A stretch of 64,000 nt of DNA from an uncultured Planctomyces sp. GTDB taxonomy: Bacteria; Planctomycetota; Planctomycetia; Planctomycetales; Planctomycetaceae. The position numbers and the translations under genes were made by a program. Under the pieces are notes generated by a model, which worked only from the letters and a program-made list of their open reading frames with translations, did no database searches and had not been told where the DNA came from. Positions within the stretch are counted from its first letter, which is position 1; the number at the start of each line of letters is the position of its first letter. The stretch is taken from assembly GCA_937904325.1 (NCBI GenBank), contig CALGTK010000376.1, forward strand, positions 46,871-110,870, in the 5' to 3' direction. This document shows positions 54,595 through 63,925 of the stretch, piece after piece.

Positions 54595-55749
54595 ATGGCA
54601 GGCAACACCTTTGGACAATTGTTTCGAATCACGACCGCGGGCGAGAGTCACGGTCCCGGTAACGTCGTCATCATTGACGGAGTTCCACCCGGAATTCCCC
54701 TGACCGAAGCCGATTTCGAGCTGGACCTCAGCCGTCGCCGACCGGGACAGAGCAAGATCGTCACTCAACGAAATGAGTCCGACACTCCTGAGATCCTGTC
54801 CGGAGTTTTCGAAGGACAAACGACGGGAACAAGTCTCGCCATCCTGATTCGAAATCAAGACCAACGCAGCCGCGACTACGGCGACATTGCTCAGAAGTAT
54901 CGTCCCGGACATGCTGATTTCGGCTTCGACGCCAAGTATGGACTGCGAGATTATCGTGGCGGCGGACGCTCCAGCGCCCGCGAAACCAGTGTCCGAGTTG
55001 CCGCCGGAGTCGTCGCAAAAAAGATCATTGCTGAAGCGTTCGGTGGACAGGTCCTTTCTTATGTCGTCCAGGTCGGTTCGATCAAAGCTGACATTGCCAA
55101 CCCGGCAGCGGTGACTCTCGACCAGATTGAAAAACTACCAAATGGCGACCCGAACATCGTCCGCTGCCCGGACGTCAATGCCGCCGCAAAAATGATCGAA
55201 CTGATCGACGAAGTTCGTCGCGAAGGAGATTCCATCGGCGGCGCCGCCGAGATCGTCGCCACGGGAATTCCAGCCGGGCTGGGCGAGCCGGTGTTTGACA
55301 AGATCAAAGCGGAGCTTGGCAAAGCATTGTTCACTCTGCCGGCGGTTCTGGGAGTCGAGTACGGAATCGGCTTCGGCTGCACAACGATGCGTGGCAGTGA
55401 GCACAACGACATTTTCGTGCCCGCTGGTGGCTCGGCTGCCGGCACCGAAACGGCCATAAAAAATGTCCAATCCAAGCGGCCGGGGATCTCGACTGAATCA
55501 AATCGTCACGGTGGAATCCTTGGTGGCATCACGACGGGGCAGCCAATCGTACTGCGGGCTGCCGTCAAGCCGACCAGCAGCCTGCCGATCGAACAACGCA
55601 CAGTTAATTCTGCTGCGGAAACAACCACGATTCAGACAAAAGGCCGTCATGATCCCTGCCTGCTACCGCGATTCATTCCGATGGCCGAAGCGATGGTTGC
55701 GATCGTCCTTGCCGATCACTGGCTACGCTGGAAGGCGCAATGCCGATAG
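54595..55749 (+). CDS. aroC: Chorismate synthase
   Basis: This 384-residue enzyme makes chorismate from 5-enolpyruvylshikimate-3-phosphate with reduced FMN. It has the AroC signatures FRITTAGESHGPGNVVIIDG, PGHADFGFDAKYGLRDYRGG with GGRSSARETSVRVAAG, and GILGGITTGQPIVLRAAVKP. The conserved His near the N-terminus (ESHG) and the SARE/RETSARV region are intact. Length is in the normal range (360-400). It stands alone, with trmB divergent on the left. Confidence 0.97.
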   Translation: MAGNTFGQLFRITTAGESHGPGNVVIIDGVPPGIPLTEADFELDLSRRRPGQSKIVTQRNESDTPEILSGVFEGQTTGTSLAILIRNQDQRSRDYGDIAQKYRPGHADFGFDAKYGLRDYRGGGRSSARETSVRVAAGVVAKKIIAEAFGGQVLSYVVQVGSIKADIANPAAVTLDQIEKLPNGDPNIVRCPDVNAAAKMIELIDEVRREGDSIGGAAEIVATGIPAGLGEPVFDKIKAELGKALFTLPAVLGVEYGIGFGCTTMRGSEHNDIFVPAGGSAAGTETAIKNVQSKRPGISTESNRHGGILGGITTGQPIVLRAAVKPTSSLPIEQRTVNSAAETTTIQTKGRHDPCLLPRFIPMAEAMVAIVLADHWLRWKAQCR

Positions 55750-56055
55750 GTGTCGAGCGACATCGCCGCATTGATTTTTGCCCTTCAGAAATCGTTTTCA
55801 AATGCCCGACGGTCCCCCCAATTCTTGCAAAACTGACAAACTCGCATGAGTCGGCACCACGCTTCGAGCTAAATCTGAACGATCGTTTACACGACAGAGT
55901 CGGTATTTCCTGCCAAGACGGTAACGACCTGAAATTGCTTGTGATCCGTTCGGTCGAAATGGCGTCAGCCAAATCTTGCCTGGCATACATGTTCGCAGTT
56001 GACTAAAAACGTGTGCCTGCGAACTGAGCAACCGTTTCGGGCGATTTCGCCAATC
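55750..56055. other. Intergenic stretch after aroC
   Basis: About 306 bases with an ORF (55740-56006) that overlaps the aroC end and has no recognisable features. I see no terminator with a T-run. It probably holds the promoter for the next gene. Confidence 0.4.
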
Positions 56056-56778
56056 ATGCCGAAAACTTCGACGGGTTCGCCAAAACAGGTTGAGTTTCGT
56101 CAACACGTTGCACAGCATATTCGCGCTATGCTCAGAATCGATGACGACTATCTACCAGGTTCCGACCAGATCTACCTCGCCTTCCGCATCTCTTTCCAGG
56201 AGACGCTTGAGCGGATCGTTCTGTCGCGGCAGCTCAACGATACCAACGGAGAATTCGGCTATCTGACCGAAGTTCCGTTTCTGCGCGGAGTCGCCCCGCA
56301 TGTGCAACTCGACCTGCTGTCCGATTGCTGGCAGAAACATTCTTCGAAACGCGACTTCGAAGCGACCCTGATCGATGAAAGCATCATCTACGCCGTCTGC
56401 GAAACCGCTGCCCGCATCGCTGAGGACGAGCCTACCGTCATCACTCACGGATTGATCACCGGTCCGAAGACGACTCGAATCAAGGTTGACGCATTTCTGC
56501 CGGGCGAACTTCGGAACCTGCACCTGCGACTCGCTAACGAATCCGACTTTCTACTGATCAGCCAGTTCGAGGACATAAACCCAGACGATGCCTCCGACCT
56601 GAAAATGCAGTTCGGTCTCGACGTGCCTCGCTTCGAGGAGATGTTTAAAATTCTAGGTCGCTGGAACGTCGACGCAGGCATGTCAACAAACCTGAAAGGT
56701 CTGCTGACCGAACGTGAAATCGTACGAACTGGCTTTGTCATCAGTGAAATCCTGCAACCCCGCACCGCTCGCGATTAA
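56056..56778 (+). CDS. Conserved hypothetical protein
   Basis: Not recognised. Starting at the ATG at 56056 gives 240 residues; an ATG at 55999 adds 19 more. No signal peptide or transmembrane helix is seen. The sequence is well mixed, with helical (QVEFRQHVAQHIRAMLRIDD; RISFQETLERIVLSRQLN) and strand-like segments, and has codon usage like its neighbours, supporting a real gene. The conserved-looking segments are LTEVPFLRGVAPHVQLDLLS and DESIIYAVCETAARIAEDEP. The second half resembles a regulatory rather than an enzymatic domain, but that is an impression. No operon partner is near. Confidence 0.6.
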   Translation: MPKTSTGSPKQVEFRQHVAQHIRAMLRIDDDYLPGSDQIYLAFRISFQETLERIVLSRQLNDTNGEFGYLTEVPFLRGVAPHVQLDLLSDCWQKHSSKRDFEATLIDESIIYAVCETAARIAEDEPTVITHGLITGPKTTRIKVDAFLPGELRNLHLRLANESDFLLISQFEDINPDDASDLKMQFGLDVPRFEEMFKILGRWNVDAGMSTNLKGLLTEREIVRTGFVISEILQPRTARD

Positions 56779-57669
56779 CGATCTGATTCGAATGGCCATC
56801 GGAGCCAGTCGGCGAGGTCAAATGTTTGGAATCATTTCTGATCCGATTCCACTTTCGAAACTTTTTGCCCCGATGATCGATAAGGCAGATTGCTCCTGGT
56901 GATTTCCCGGGGCTTTCGGAATCCAACTTCCAAGTCCTGCTGGCATCGGAGACTCCGCTGATCTGCTTGCCCGCATGCGGGCTCAATCAGAGGAGTACAG
57001 TGGGTGGTTGATCGATAAATGTGGATGCCGTATTTGACGTTCCAGGGGGTTCCGTCGATACGTTGGTCTTACAGATTCAAACTGGGCTGGCTGCTTTGGA
57101 TGCGAGGACTCAACCGACGAGTTGCCCGAGTCAACAATAGCCTGGCTGGATAAGTTCACGAGCCAAGGCACGGACTGATTCGAAATCGTGGAATCTCCCG
57201 AAAAAAGCCTCATTGGTCTGATGCTGAATCGATGATGCGCATTGGCACTTGTTTACTCGCGTAACATTCAGACCATGTTCTCGTTCACGACTATCTGTGA
57301 TCCCGGTATATAATGCGTTTAAAATGCGATCTAAACTTATAGTCGGTGCGGCCCGGGCAGCGAGGACTGCGTTCTGGATTGCAGATCGTGACTGTCTCAC
57401 AGTCGCAGCCCTAAGCCACGACTTGCCCGCTTGCGGGCCGAGAATGGACACGGATGCAAGTTGCGGGCGTTTTGGCAACAATTCCGCAATCTTAAACCGG
57501 TAAAACGAGGGATTCTCAAGAAACCTCGTGTAACCAAGTAAGGTTGCCTGGTAATTGCATGCAGATCGTTTTTCCGGTCGCGCAATCACAACTTCAGCAC
57601 GATGGCGTTCCAGGAATTTGCAATCTTCATATAGCCGCTTTTCAAACCGGAAGTCAGGAATTATCCGAG
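56779..57669. other. Long non-coding stretch with two short palindromes
   Basis: About 890 bases without a recognisable gene. Two related palindromes occur: GCCCGCATGCGGGC (56969-56982, perfect) and GCCCGCTTGCGGGC (57425-57438), each preceded by CTT. The long minus-strand ORF (57131-57589) shows no family features. The right end contains the promoter of the sugar-isomerase-like gene. Confidence 0.45.
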
Positions 57670-58485
57670 ATGATCAAATCAGCAATTACGGTCAGCCTTG
57701 TCGAAGAAGCTCGCGGCGGACCGTTTGTATACTGGGATGGCCTTGCTGATGCCTGTGAAAAGGCAGCCGCACTGGGTTTCGACGCGATTGAGATTTTTGC
57801 TCCGTCGCCCGACGCCGTTGATCCTGACGAACTGAATGTTCTATTGGAAAGGCACAATCTCCAAGTGGCTGCCGTCGGCACCGGAGCCGGCATGGTCAAA
57901 CACGGCTTGTGTCTGACCGATCCGGATCCTGCTAAACGTGAAGAAGCGAAATCCTTTATTCGATCGATCATCGATTTCGGCGGACCTCTCGGAGCACCGG
58001 CGATCATCGGCTCGATGCAGGGCAAGTGGGGTGGCGATCTGGATCTCGACGGAGCGTTGGCTTTACTGCGGGAAGCGTTGGACGAACTCGGCCCGTACGC
58101 CGCGAAGCACGGCGTCACTCTGATTTACGAACCGCTCAACCGCTACGAAACCAACCTCATTAAGACCATCGCCGACGGCGTTGCCTTCATGAAAACGCTG
58201 TCGACCGACAACGTCAAACTTCTGGCCGACCTCTTCCACATGAACATCGAAGAAGCCAACCTCGCCGACGCATTGCGAACCGGCGAAGGCTACATCGGCC
58301 ATGTTCACTTTGTGGATTCGAATCGTCAGGCGACCGGCCTTGGCCACATGGATTACGCACCGATCGCTGCCGCTTTGAAAGAAACGAACTACGACGGCTA
58401 CGCTTCTGCAGAAGCGTTTCCGATTCCGGACTCAGAGACCGCCGCCGAGAAAACGATCGAAGCTTTCAACAAGTATCTCAAATAG
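57670..58485 (+). CDS. TIM-barrel sugar isomerase/epimerase (hydroxypyruvate-isomerase-like)
   Basis: Starting at the ATG at 57670, preceded by AGGAA, gives 271 residues. The xylose-isomerase-like TIM barrel has FDAIEIFAPSPDAVDPDELN, PAIIGSMQGKWGGDLD, LIYEPLNRYETNL (metal-binding Glu), VKLLADLFHMNIEEAN (Asp and His), and HVHFVDSNRQATGLGHMDY. These are the metal and substrate residues of hydroxypyruvate isomerase and 2-keto-myo-inositol or tagatose epimerase relatives. It is followed by a UxaE-like gene, suggesting a ketose or uronate pathway. The exact substrate is not determined. Confidence 0.88.
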   Translation: MIKSAITVSLVEEARGGPFVYWDGLADACEKAAALGFDAIEIFAPSPDAVDPDELNVLLERHNLQVAAVGTGAGMVKHGLCLTDPDPAKREEAKSFIRSIIDFGGPLGAPAIIGSMQGKWGGDLDLDGALALLREALDELGPYAAKHGVTLIYEPLNRYETNLIKTIADGVAFMKTLSTDNVKLLADLFHMNIEEANLADALRTGEGYIGHVHFVDSNRQATGLGHMDYAPIAAALKETNYDGYASAEAFPIPDSETAAEKTIEAFNKYLK

Positions 58486-58589
58486 TCGAGCGACCGTTCG
58501 CCGATTTTCACCAACGCAGATCAACTGCCAGCCGGTAATCCGGTCAAAGGACCGGCCACAACACCGGAACAACAGAAAGACAATTAGCG

Positions 58590-59870
58590 ATGAGTGCAGA
58601 CACTCTTTCGAAATGCGTTCCTCTTGGTCTCGCCCCAAGCTTCGGCTTCGGAGACCGCATCGGGCTGGCGACTCCCGGCCATGTTGAGTCCATGAAACGA
58701 TCAGCAAACGGCATCGAGCCGATCTTTCCTCAGCAGTCCATCCGAGAAATGACCCGTACGCAGCGTACCGCTCAGCAGGTCATGGACGATGCGATGAACG
58801 GCGCTCGCGAAGCTGGGTGGACCGGCCGCATCGGAGCTGACGCTGACCACCTTAAAACTCCGGACGACGTTAACGTCACTCAGGCCGTTGGTTTTACCTT
58901 CTTCACGATCGACCCGTCCGACGACGTCGACCAGAAGGCTGACGATTACGACGAGTCCACTCTTCGTGAAAAGTTCGGTTCTGCTAAAGGTGCCGCACCC
59001 TGGTACGACACCTACCTCGGCAAGTCGGTCGATCTTTCAACGGGAGCGACGATCGAGTTGACCGAAGAAGCCTGCATGCGAGCGGCAGTGAAGTACGGTC
59101 CGGCAATTTCGCGAGCCCTTTTACTGGGTGACCACATTAAGAGCGTGAACGAGTCGGCTGGTACGGACTACGAAGTCGAACTCTCTGTCGACGAAACCGA
59201 CCAGCCAACAACGCTGGCCGAACATTACATCATCGCCGATCAGTGCATCGCTGGCGGAATGAAACTTGTCAGTCTGGCTCCGCGGTTCATCGGTGAACTG
59301 GAAAAAGGGGTGGACTACAAAGGCGACGTTGGAGCACTGGAAGCATCGCTGAACGATCACGCAGCAATCGCCGAACTGCTCGGCCCATACAAGCTGAGTC
59401 TGCACTCCGGTTCGGACAAGGTTTCGATGTACCCGGCACTGGCTCGCGCGACTAAAGGCCGCTTTCACGTGAAGACTGCCGGCACAAGCTACCTCGAAGC
59501 ACTGCGAGTCGTCGCCCGTCACGACGAAGCGTTGTTCCGTCGTATTATTCAGTTTGGTCGGGAACGTTACCCCGTCGACAAAGCCACGTACCATGTTTCA
59601 GCAACTAACCAAGCAGTGGTTCCAGGAGACGACCTCGACGCGAAAAAGCTCGAACAGGTCTACCTCGAATGCTGGTCAGACGTGCCGAAGGGACTTGGAT
59701 TCACCGAACCTGGCCGACAAATCCTGCATTGTACTTTCGGTTCAACTTTGACTGATCCGGAACTCGGACCAGCCGTTCGGTCGGTTCTGGAATCACACCC
59801 GGATACCTACACTGAAGTTCTGGCCGACCACTTCAGCCGCCATCTGGAAGCACTTGCTGAAGGCATGTAA
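58590..59870 (+). CDS. uxaE: Tagaturonate/fructuronate epimerase-like protein
   Basis: This 426-residue protein resembles the UxaE family, which interconverts D-tagaturonate and D-fructuronate in galacturonate breakdown. The key segments I recognise are LVSLAPRFIGELEKGVDYKG, GPYKLSLHSGSDKVSMYPAL and RFHVKTAGTSYLEALRVVAR; the LSLHSGSDKFS(I/M)YP block is the family's mark. Its N-terminus (GDRIGLATPGHVESMKR) is also typical. The gene follows the hydroxypyruvate-isomerase-like gene by 104 bases, on the same strand, and may be in the same operon. No other uronate-pathway genes (uxaC, kdgK) are in the window. The symbol is by similarity. Confidence 0.75.
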   Translation: MSADTLSKCVPLGLAPSFGFGDRIGLATPGHVESMKRSANGIEPIFPQQSIREMTRTQRTAQQVMDDAMNGAREAGWTGRIGADADHLKTPDDVNVTQAVGFTFFTIDPSDDVDQKADDYDESTLREKFGSAKGAAPWYDTYLGKSVDLSTGATIELTEEACMRAAVKYGPAISRALLLGDHIKSVNESAGTDYEVELSVDETDQPTTLAEHYIIADQCIAGGMKLVSLAPRFIGELEKGVDYKGDVGALEASLNDHAAIAELLGPYKLSLHSGSDKVSMYPALARATKGRFHVKTAGTSYLEALRVVARHDEALFRRIIQFGRERYPVDKATYHVSATNQAVVPGDDLDAKKLEQVYLECWSDVPKGLGFTEPGRQILHCTFGSTLTDPELGPAVRSVLESHPDTYTEVLADHFSRHLEALAEGM

Positions 59871-60121
59871 GCGGCTGATCGAGTCGGTTATCAATTGATT
59901 CACCCGGATCGTGACTTCATCATCCACTGCGGGATGGCCTGCCAGCCAATCCTGCAGTGGATGTTTTAGTTCTGGACAGCTTTTGCTGAGTCCCATGCTC
60001 CGTGTGGGAACGCACCTTCTGGATGCTCGGCGTCTTTACAACCCACAAATTCAATTATCATTTCGTGGCGCAGAGCGTCAGTAACGAGTGAGACCTTCAA
60101 TCCAACGCATTGGCCTGATTC

Positions 60122-61402
60122 ATGTTCGACGGTGACCTGCTTGACGATGACGAGTTTCCCGGAGGAGTCTTCTCCGAAGAAATCGACGGAGGTCGATCCG
60201 GTGCACATCTCAGGTTGGGAGATCGCGGCATCACCGCTCGGAGTTCTGAAGGTCGCAAGTTTGTTATTTCTTATTCGGACTGTGATCTCGAATTGGGCGG
60301 TGACAGTGGTCGTATGGTCTTCTGTCGAACGGCTGATCGAAGCCTGACATTCTTTTGCGAGGATCGTCGTTTTCCCGAAGCACTCAAACGTGCTGCCGCC
60401 GGTGAATTGTTCGAACAGGTTGATCAGATACTGGCCGTTGGGAGTCGGCAGCGTTGGGTGAGCCGTATCGGCTTGTGGGTGATGCTTGCCGTTTGTGTGC
60501 TCGTACTGATCGGTGGCTATTACGCAGTTGTCTTCGGTGCTCAGCTTGCGATTGAAGCCGTACCGATGACTGTTGATGAACAAATTGCCGAGGCAGCACT
60601 GCCTTCCGTTCTTTCCGAATTTGGTGAGGAAATTAAAAGTCCGAAAGCCGTGAACGCAGTTCAAAGCGTCGTCGATCGGCTGGCTCCGCACTCTGCAATC
60701 CAAGACGTGAATTACCAGGTGCTGATAATCGATTCCGACGTCGTCAACGCCCTGGCATTGCCTGGCGGACGAATTCTGGTTTTCCGAGGACTTATCGACA
60801 CGATGGATTCGACAGAGCAGCTCTCTGCAGTCATCGCTCACGAAATGTCACACGTCACACTCCGGCACCACCTGAGACAAATTTCTCGCTCAGTCGGAAT
60901 TGTGGCCGCGGTCCACATCGTTATAGGAGACGTCGGGGGAATCGTCGCGTTTGGCACAGAAGTTCTGCAGACAGCCGCGTTGAACAATTACTCGCAGGGG
61001 CAGGAGACGGCAGCCGATCTCGAAGGTGCCCGCATGATGCACGCCGCCGGCCTCGACCCCCAAGCCATGATCCAGATGCTCGACTCGCTCCCGAACGCTC
61101 ACCTGCACGGTCCTCTTTCCTGGCTATCGACGCACCCGAATTCGAATGAAAGGATTAACTCAGTTCAGCAATTTCTTGATGAAACGGAGTCGCGTGACTA
61201 CAGTCAGTTGGACTTTCGGCTGGAAGAACTGCGAACAATACTTGATAACACTCAAACCGACGTCGTTCTGAACTCCGAAAGAAACGACAAAGAAACAGCA
61301 AACGATCCACCAGTGGATGATTCGCCAGTGGATGATTCGCCAGTGGATGATTCGACCGACGAGGAAACTGACAAGCGTGATGGCATCAAGTCGCAAGAGT
61401 AG
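60122..61402 (+). CDS. M48-family membrane-anchored zinc metallopeptidase
   Basis: This 426-residue protein has an N-terminal cytoplasmic, beta-rich domain (about 15-105: LRLGDRGITARSSEGRKFVI), one transmembrane helix (about 118-137: GLWVMLAVCVLVLIGGYYAV) and an extracytoplasmic M48 peptidase (about 160-360). The zinc site is H240-E-M-S-H244 in IAHEMSHVTLRHH, with Glu295 in GQETAADLEGARMM as the third ligand. The C-terminal 60 residues are acidic and contain three copies of the pentapeptide PVDDS. The cytoplasmic domain with DLLDDDEFPGGVFSEEIDGG is unusual for M48 and might sense a cellular signal. It lies directly upstream of three AIM24-family genes in the same direction. Confidence 0.88.
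   Translation: MFDGDLLDDDEFPGGVFSEEIDGGRSGAHLRLGDRGITARSSEGRKFVISYSDCDLELGGDSGRMVFCRTADRSLTFFCEDRRFPEALKRAAAGELFEQVDQILAVGSRQRWVSRIGLWVMLAVCVLVLIGGYYAVVFGAQLAIEAVPMTVDEQIAEAALPSVLSEFGEEIKSPKAVNAVQSVVDRLAPHSAIQDVNYQVLIIDSDVVNALALPGGRILVFRGLIDTMDSTEQLSAVIAHEMSHVTLRHHLRQISRSVGIVAAVHIVIGDVGGIVAFGTEVLQTAALNNYSQGQETAADLEGARMMHAAGLDPQAMIQMLDSLPNAHLHGPLSWLSTHPNSNERINSVQQFLDETESRDYSQLDFRLEELRTILDNTQTDVVLNSERNDKETANDPPVDDSPVDDSPVDDSTDEETDKRDGIKSQE
61310..61354 (+). repeat. Three tandem 15 bp repeats in the M48 gene
   Basis: The unit CCAGTGGATGATTCG occurs three times in a row, keeping the frame and encoding PVDDS three times in the acidic C-terminal tail. Copies are identical, so this is a recent slippage expansion. 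Confidence 0.9.
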
Positions 61403-61474
61403 GTCTATCGATTTGACAACTCGAATCTGCGACACCGAACACCACACCAATACACTTGAAGATTGAGGCTGCTC

Positions 61475-62131
61475 ATGAAAGCGGAAGTTCGCGACAAACC
61501 CGCCTTCGCCAACATTCGAGCGGAGCTGAATGCTGGCGATTCAATCATCGCCGAATCCGATGCCATGGCGAGCATGAGTTCGTCTATCGAAATGAGCACT
61601 CGGTGGAATGGTGGCTTCTTCAGCGCCGTCGCTCGAAAGTTCTTTGGTGGCGAGTCACTTTTCGTCAACGAATTTACGACAAACAGCTCCGGCGAGATTG
61701 TGCTGACTCAACCATTCCCGGGCGACATTGAGTGCATCGATCTGAAAGGAACCACGATGTTTCTTCAGCCGGGAGCTTTTCTTGCCTGCGAGCCAAAAGT
61801 GAAACTCGGGCTGGGTTGGGCCGGCATTGCAAGCTTCATTGGTCGTGAAGGACTATTCCGCCTCAAAGTCAGCGGACACGGCAAAATCTGGTTCGGAGCG
61901 TACGGCGGAATCTTCGCTCGAGAAATCGACAGCGAATTCGTCGTCGACACCGGACATCTCGTCGCTTACGAACCGTCCATCAACCTGCGGATGGGCATGG
62001 CTGGTGGCATCTTCTCCAGCTTCTTTGGTGGAGAAGGGCTGGTCACACGTGTCAAAGGGCCCGGGCGAATTTACATGCAGTCTCGTTCGATAGGCGGACT
62101 GGCCGCCTGGACGAACTCACATTTGTGGTAG
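61475..62131 (+). CDS. AIM24/TIGR00266 family protein (copy 1)
   Basis: This 218-residue protein starts at the ATG at 61475. The family is a beta-sandwich of unknown function related to mitochondrial Aim24. Features are LNAGDSIIAESDAMASMSSS, RKFFGGESLFVNEFTTNSSG, LKVSGHGKIWFGAYGGIFAR and FVVDTGHLVAYEPSINLRM. GGEGLV and PGRIYMQSR near the C-terminus are diagnostic (usually GGEGLV-F-GPGRVWLQTR). No signal peptide or transmembrane helix is seen. It is first of three tandem paralogues, each under its own ribosome-binding site. Confidence 0.92.
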   Translation: MKAEVRDKPAFANIRAELNAGDSIIAESDAMASMSSSIEMSTRWNGGFFSAVARKFFGGESLFVNEFTTNSSGEIVLTQPFPGDIECIDLKGTTMFLQPGAFLACEPKVKLGLGWAGIASFIGREGLFRLKVSGHGKIWFGAYGGIFAREIDSEFVVDTGHLVAYEPSINLRMGMAGGIFSSFFGGEGLVTRVKGPGRIYMQSRSIGGLAAWTNSHLW

Positions 62132-62242
62132 ATACCCGAAGAGATTGCCCGCTGTACGTGACTCTGCAGGTTGCCGATCTCGACCGACCAGTGAGGCCCT
62201 GCAAACAATCGCTTCCGGATCAACGATCAGAGGAACGCTTAC

Positions 62243-62923
62243 ATGCAATACGAGATAAAGGCTCAGCCCGCCGCCTCGGTTGTCGACATCAGAATGTCGG
62301 CCGGTGAATCGATCACGGCCGAAGTCGGTGCAATGATCTCCATGACGATCGGCATGACCGTCGAAACAACTTCCCGCACGAAGGGAGGCAAAGGCGGCAT
62401 GATGAAGGGGCTCAAGCGAATGTTCGCGGGAGAAAACTTCTTCCTGAACCACTTCAGCTCGCACAGCGAAGGGCAAAGCCTGATCCTCGGCCCGCAGTTG
62501 ATGGGAGACATCATCCACTACCCGTTAAACGGTACGCTGATCGTTCAAGGTTCAAGTTGGCTGGCATCAGCCGCGAACATCGAAATCGACGCAAGCTGGC
62601 AAGGCCTGGGTAAAGCTCTCTTCAGCGGCGAGCGAATGTTCTGGGTCAAATGCTCGGGGCACGGCGATCTGTTCCTCAGTAGCTTCGGATCGATCTACGA
62701 AGTTGAAGTTGATGGAGAATTCACCGTCGACACGGGGCACATTGTCGCCTTCGAAGAGACGCTGGAATTCCAAATTGGAAAAGCAGGTAAGAGTCTGATT
62801 GGCAGTTTCCTCGGCGGCGAAGGACTTGTCTGCAAGTTCAACGGCCACGGAAAACTTTACTGCCAAAGCCACAACCCGCCATCGTTCGGAGCAGCCCTCG
62901 GTCCAATGTTGAAGACTCGATAA
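62243..62923 (+). CDS. AIM24/TIGR00266 family protein (copy 2)
   Basis: This 226-residue paralogue of the preceding gene starts at an ATG with AGAGGAA upstream. It has MSAGESITAEVGAMISMTIG, LKRMFAGENFFLNHFSSHSE, LFLSSFGSIYEVEVDGEFTV and GGEGLVCKFNGHGKLYCQSH. A glycine-rich segment TKGGKGGMMKG near residue 50 is peculiar to this copy. No membrane helix is visible. Function is unknown; the family is widespread in bacteria and probably stress-related. Confidence 0.92.
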   Translation: MQYEIKAQPAASVVDIRMSAGESITAEVGAMISMTIGMTVETTSRTKGGKGGMMKGLKRMFAGENFFLNHFSSHSEGQSLILGPQLMGDIIHYPLNGTLIVQGSSWLASAANIEIDASWQGLGKALFSGERMFWVKCSGHGDLFLSSFGSIYEVEVDGEFTVDTGHIVAFEETLEFQIGKAGKSLIGSFLGGEGLVCKFNGHGKLYCQSHNPPSFGAALGPMLKTR

Positions 62924-62991
62924 ACAAGTCGCCGCGTTTCCTTGCCGATCACTAACAAAGCAGTCGCACTTAGCCTTCCGGGAACCATCTG

Positions 62992-63696
62992 ATGGATAGC
63001 GACGTACAATTCGAAATCAGCCAACGGCCGGACTTTGGCCTCATCTCCGTGCAGCTCGAACAAGGACAAAAGATCTTTGCCGAGCCATCCGCCATGGCCG
63101 CGATGGATCCGTCGATCACACTGAAAGCCGGCCTGAAAGGTGGCATCAGAAAAACAATCGGACGAGCCCTGGGTGGCGAGAGCATGGTCATCAACACGTT
63201 CACCGCCGACCGAGGTTCAGGCGAAGTAATCTTCGCTCCCGGAGCCCCCGGTGACGCCGCCCACTACCACCTCGACATGAACACGCTGATGGTTCAACGA
63301 GGCGCCTTCGTCGCCCACACCGACGGTGTCGAGCTGACCGGAAAATGGCAGGGAGCCAAAGGCTTCTTCAGCGGCAAGGGCCTGGTGCTGCTGCAGGCAT
63401 CGGGAACCGGCGACCTCTTCTTCAACTCGTACGGAGCCATCCTGGAAATGGACGTCCGAGACGAATACATCGTCGACACTGGCTACGTCGTCGCCTTCGA
63501 AAACACGCTCCATTACCAGGTCGACGTCCTTCCCGGCCTGAAAACAGGTGGCAAACTAAAAAGCTTCCTCTTCGGCGGAGAAGGCCTGGTCGCAAAATTC
63601 AGCGGTCAGGGAAAAATCTGGGTGCAAACCCGAGCCGTTAACTCATTCCTGACATGGGTCTACCCCTTCCGCCCAGCCCCAAAAAACAACAACTAG
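62992..63696 (+). CDS. AIM24/TIGR00266 family protein (copy 3)
   Basis: This 234-residue paralogue has LEQGQKIFAEPSAMAAMDPS, GRALGGESMVINTFTADRGS, GTGDLFFNSYGAILEMDVRD and GGEGLVAKFSGQGKIWVQTR, the cleanest match to the family's C-terminal signature among the three. The Shine-Dalgarno GGGA is just before the ATG at 62992. The three copies differ across most of their length, so duplication is old, but they keep one strand and short gaps (111 and 68 bases), consistent with one operon, perhaps including the upstream M48 gene. Confidence 0.92.
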   Translation: MDSDVQFEISQRPDFGLISVQLEQGQKIFAEPSAMAAMDPSITLKAGLKGGIRKTIGRALGGESMVINTFTADRGSGEVIFAPGAPGDAAHYHLDMNTLMVQRGAFVAHTDGVELTGKWQGAKGFFSGKGLVLLQASGTGDLFFNSYGAILEMDVRDEYIVDTGYVVAFENTLHYQVDVLPGLKTGGKLKSFLFGGEGLVAKFSGQGKIWVQTRAVNSFLTWVYPFRPAPKNNN

Positions 63697-63925
63697 CCGC
63701 CCGTGGCGCAACCGACGTTCACGACAAATTATGGTGTCCGGCAGTTCTCACTGTATGAGGCCTGCTGATTTAGTTGAGTGTCGGTTAGACGATGGTCAAT
63801 TCACGTGAATCAACCGCAATGTCGCAATGCTCAGCCCAACCGGACGCCGTTCCAAGTCAACGAATAACGAACGACTTCGAGAAGCTTGACTCCACGTCAC
63901 GAAGCACATAGTTTCCCCCACCTCG

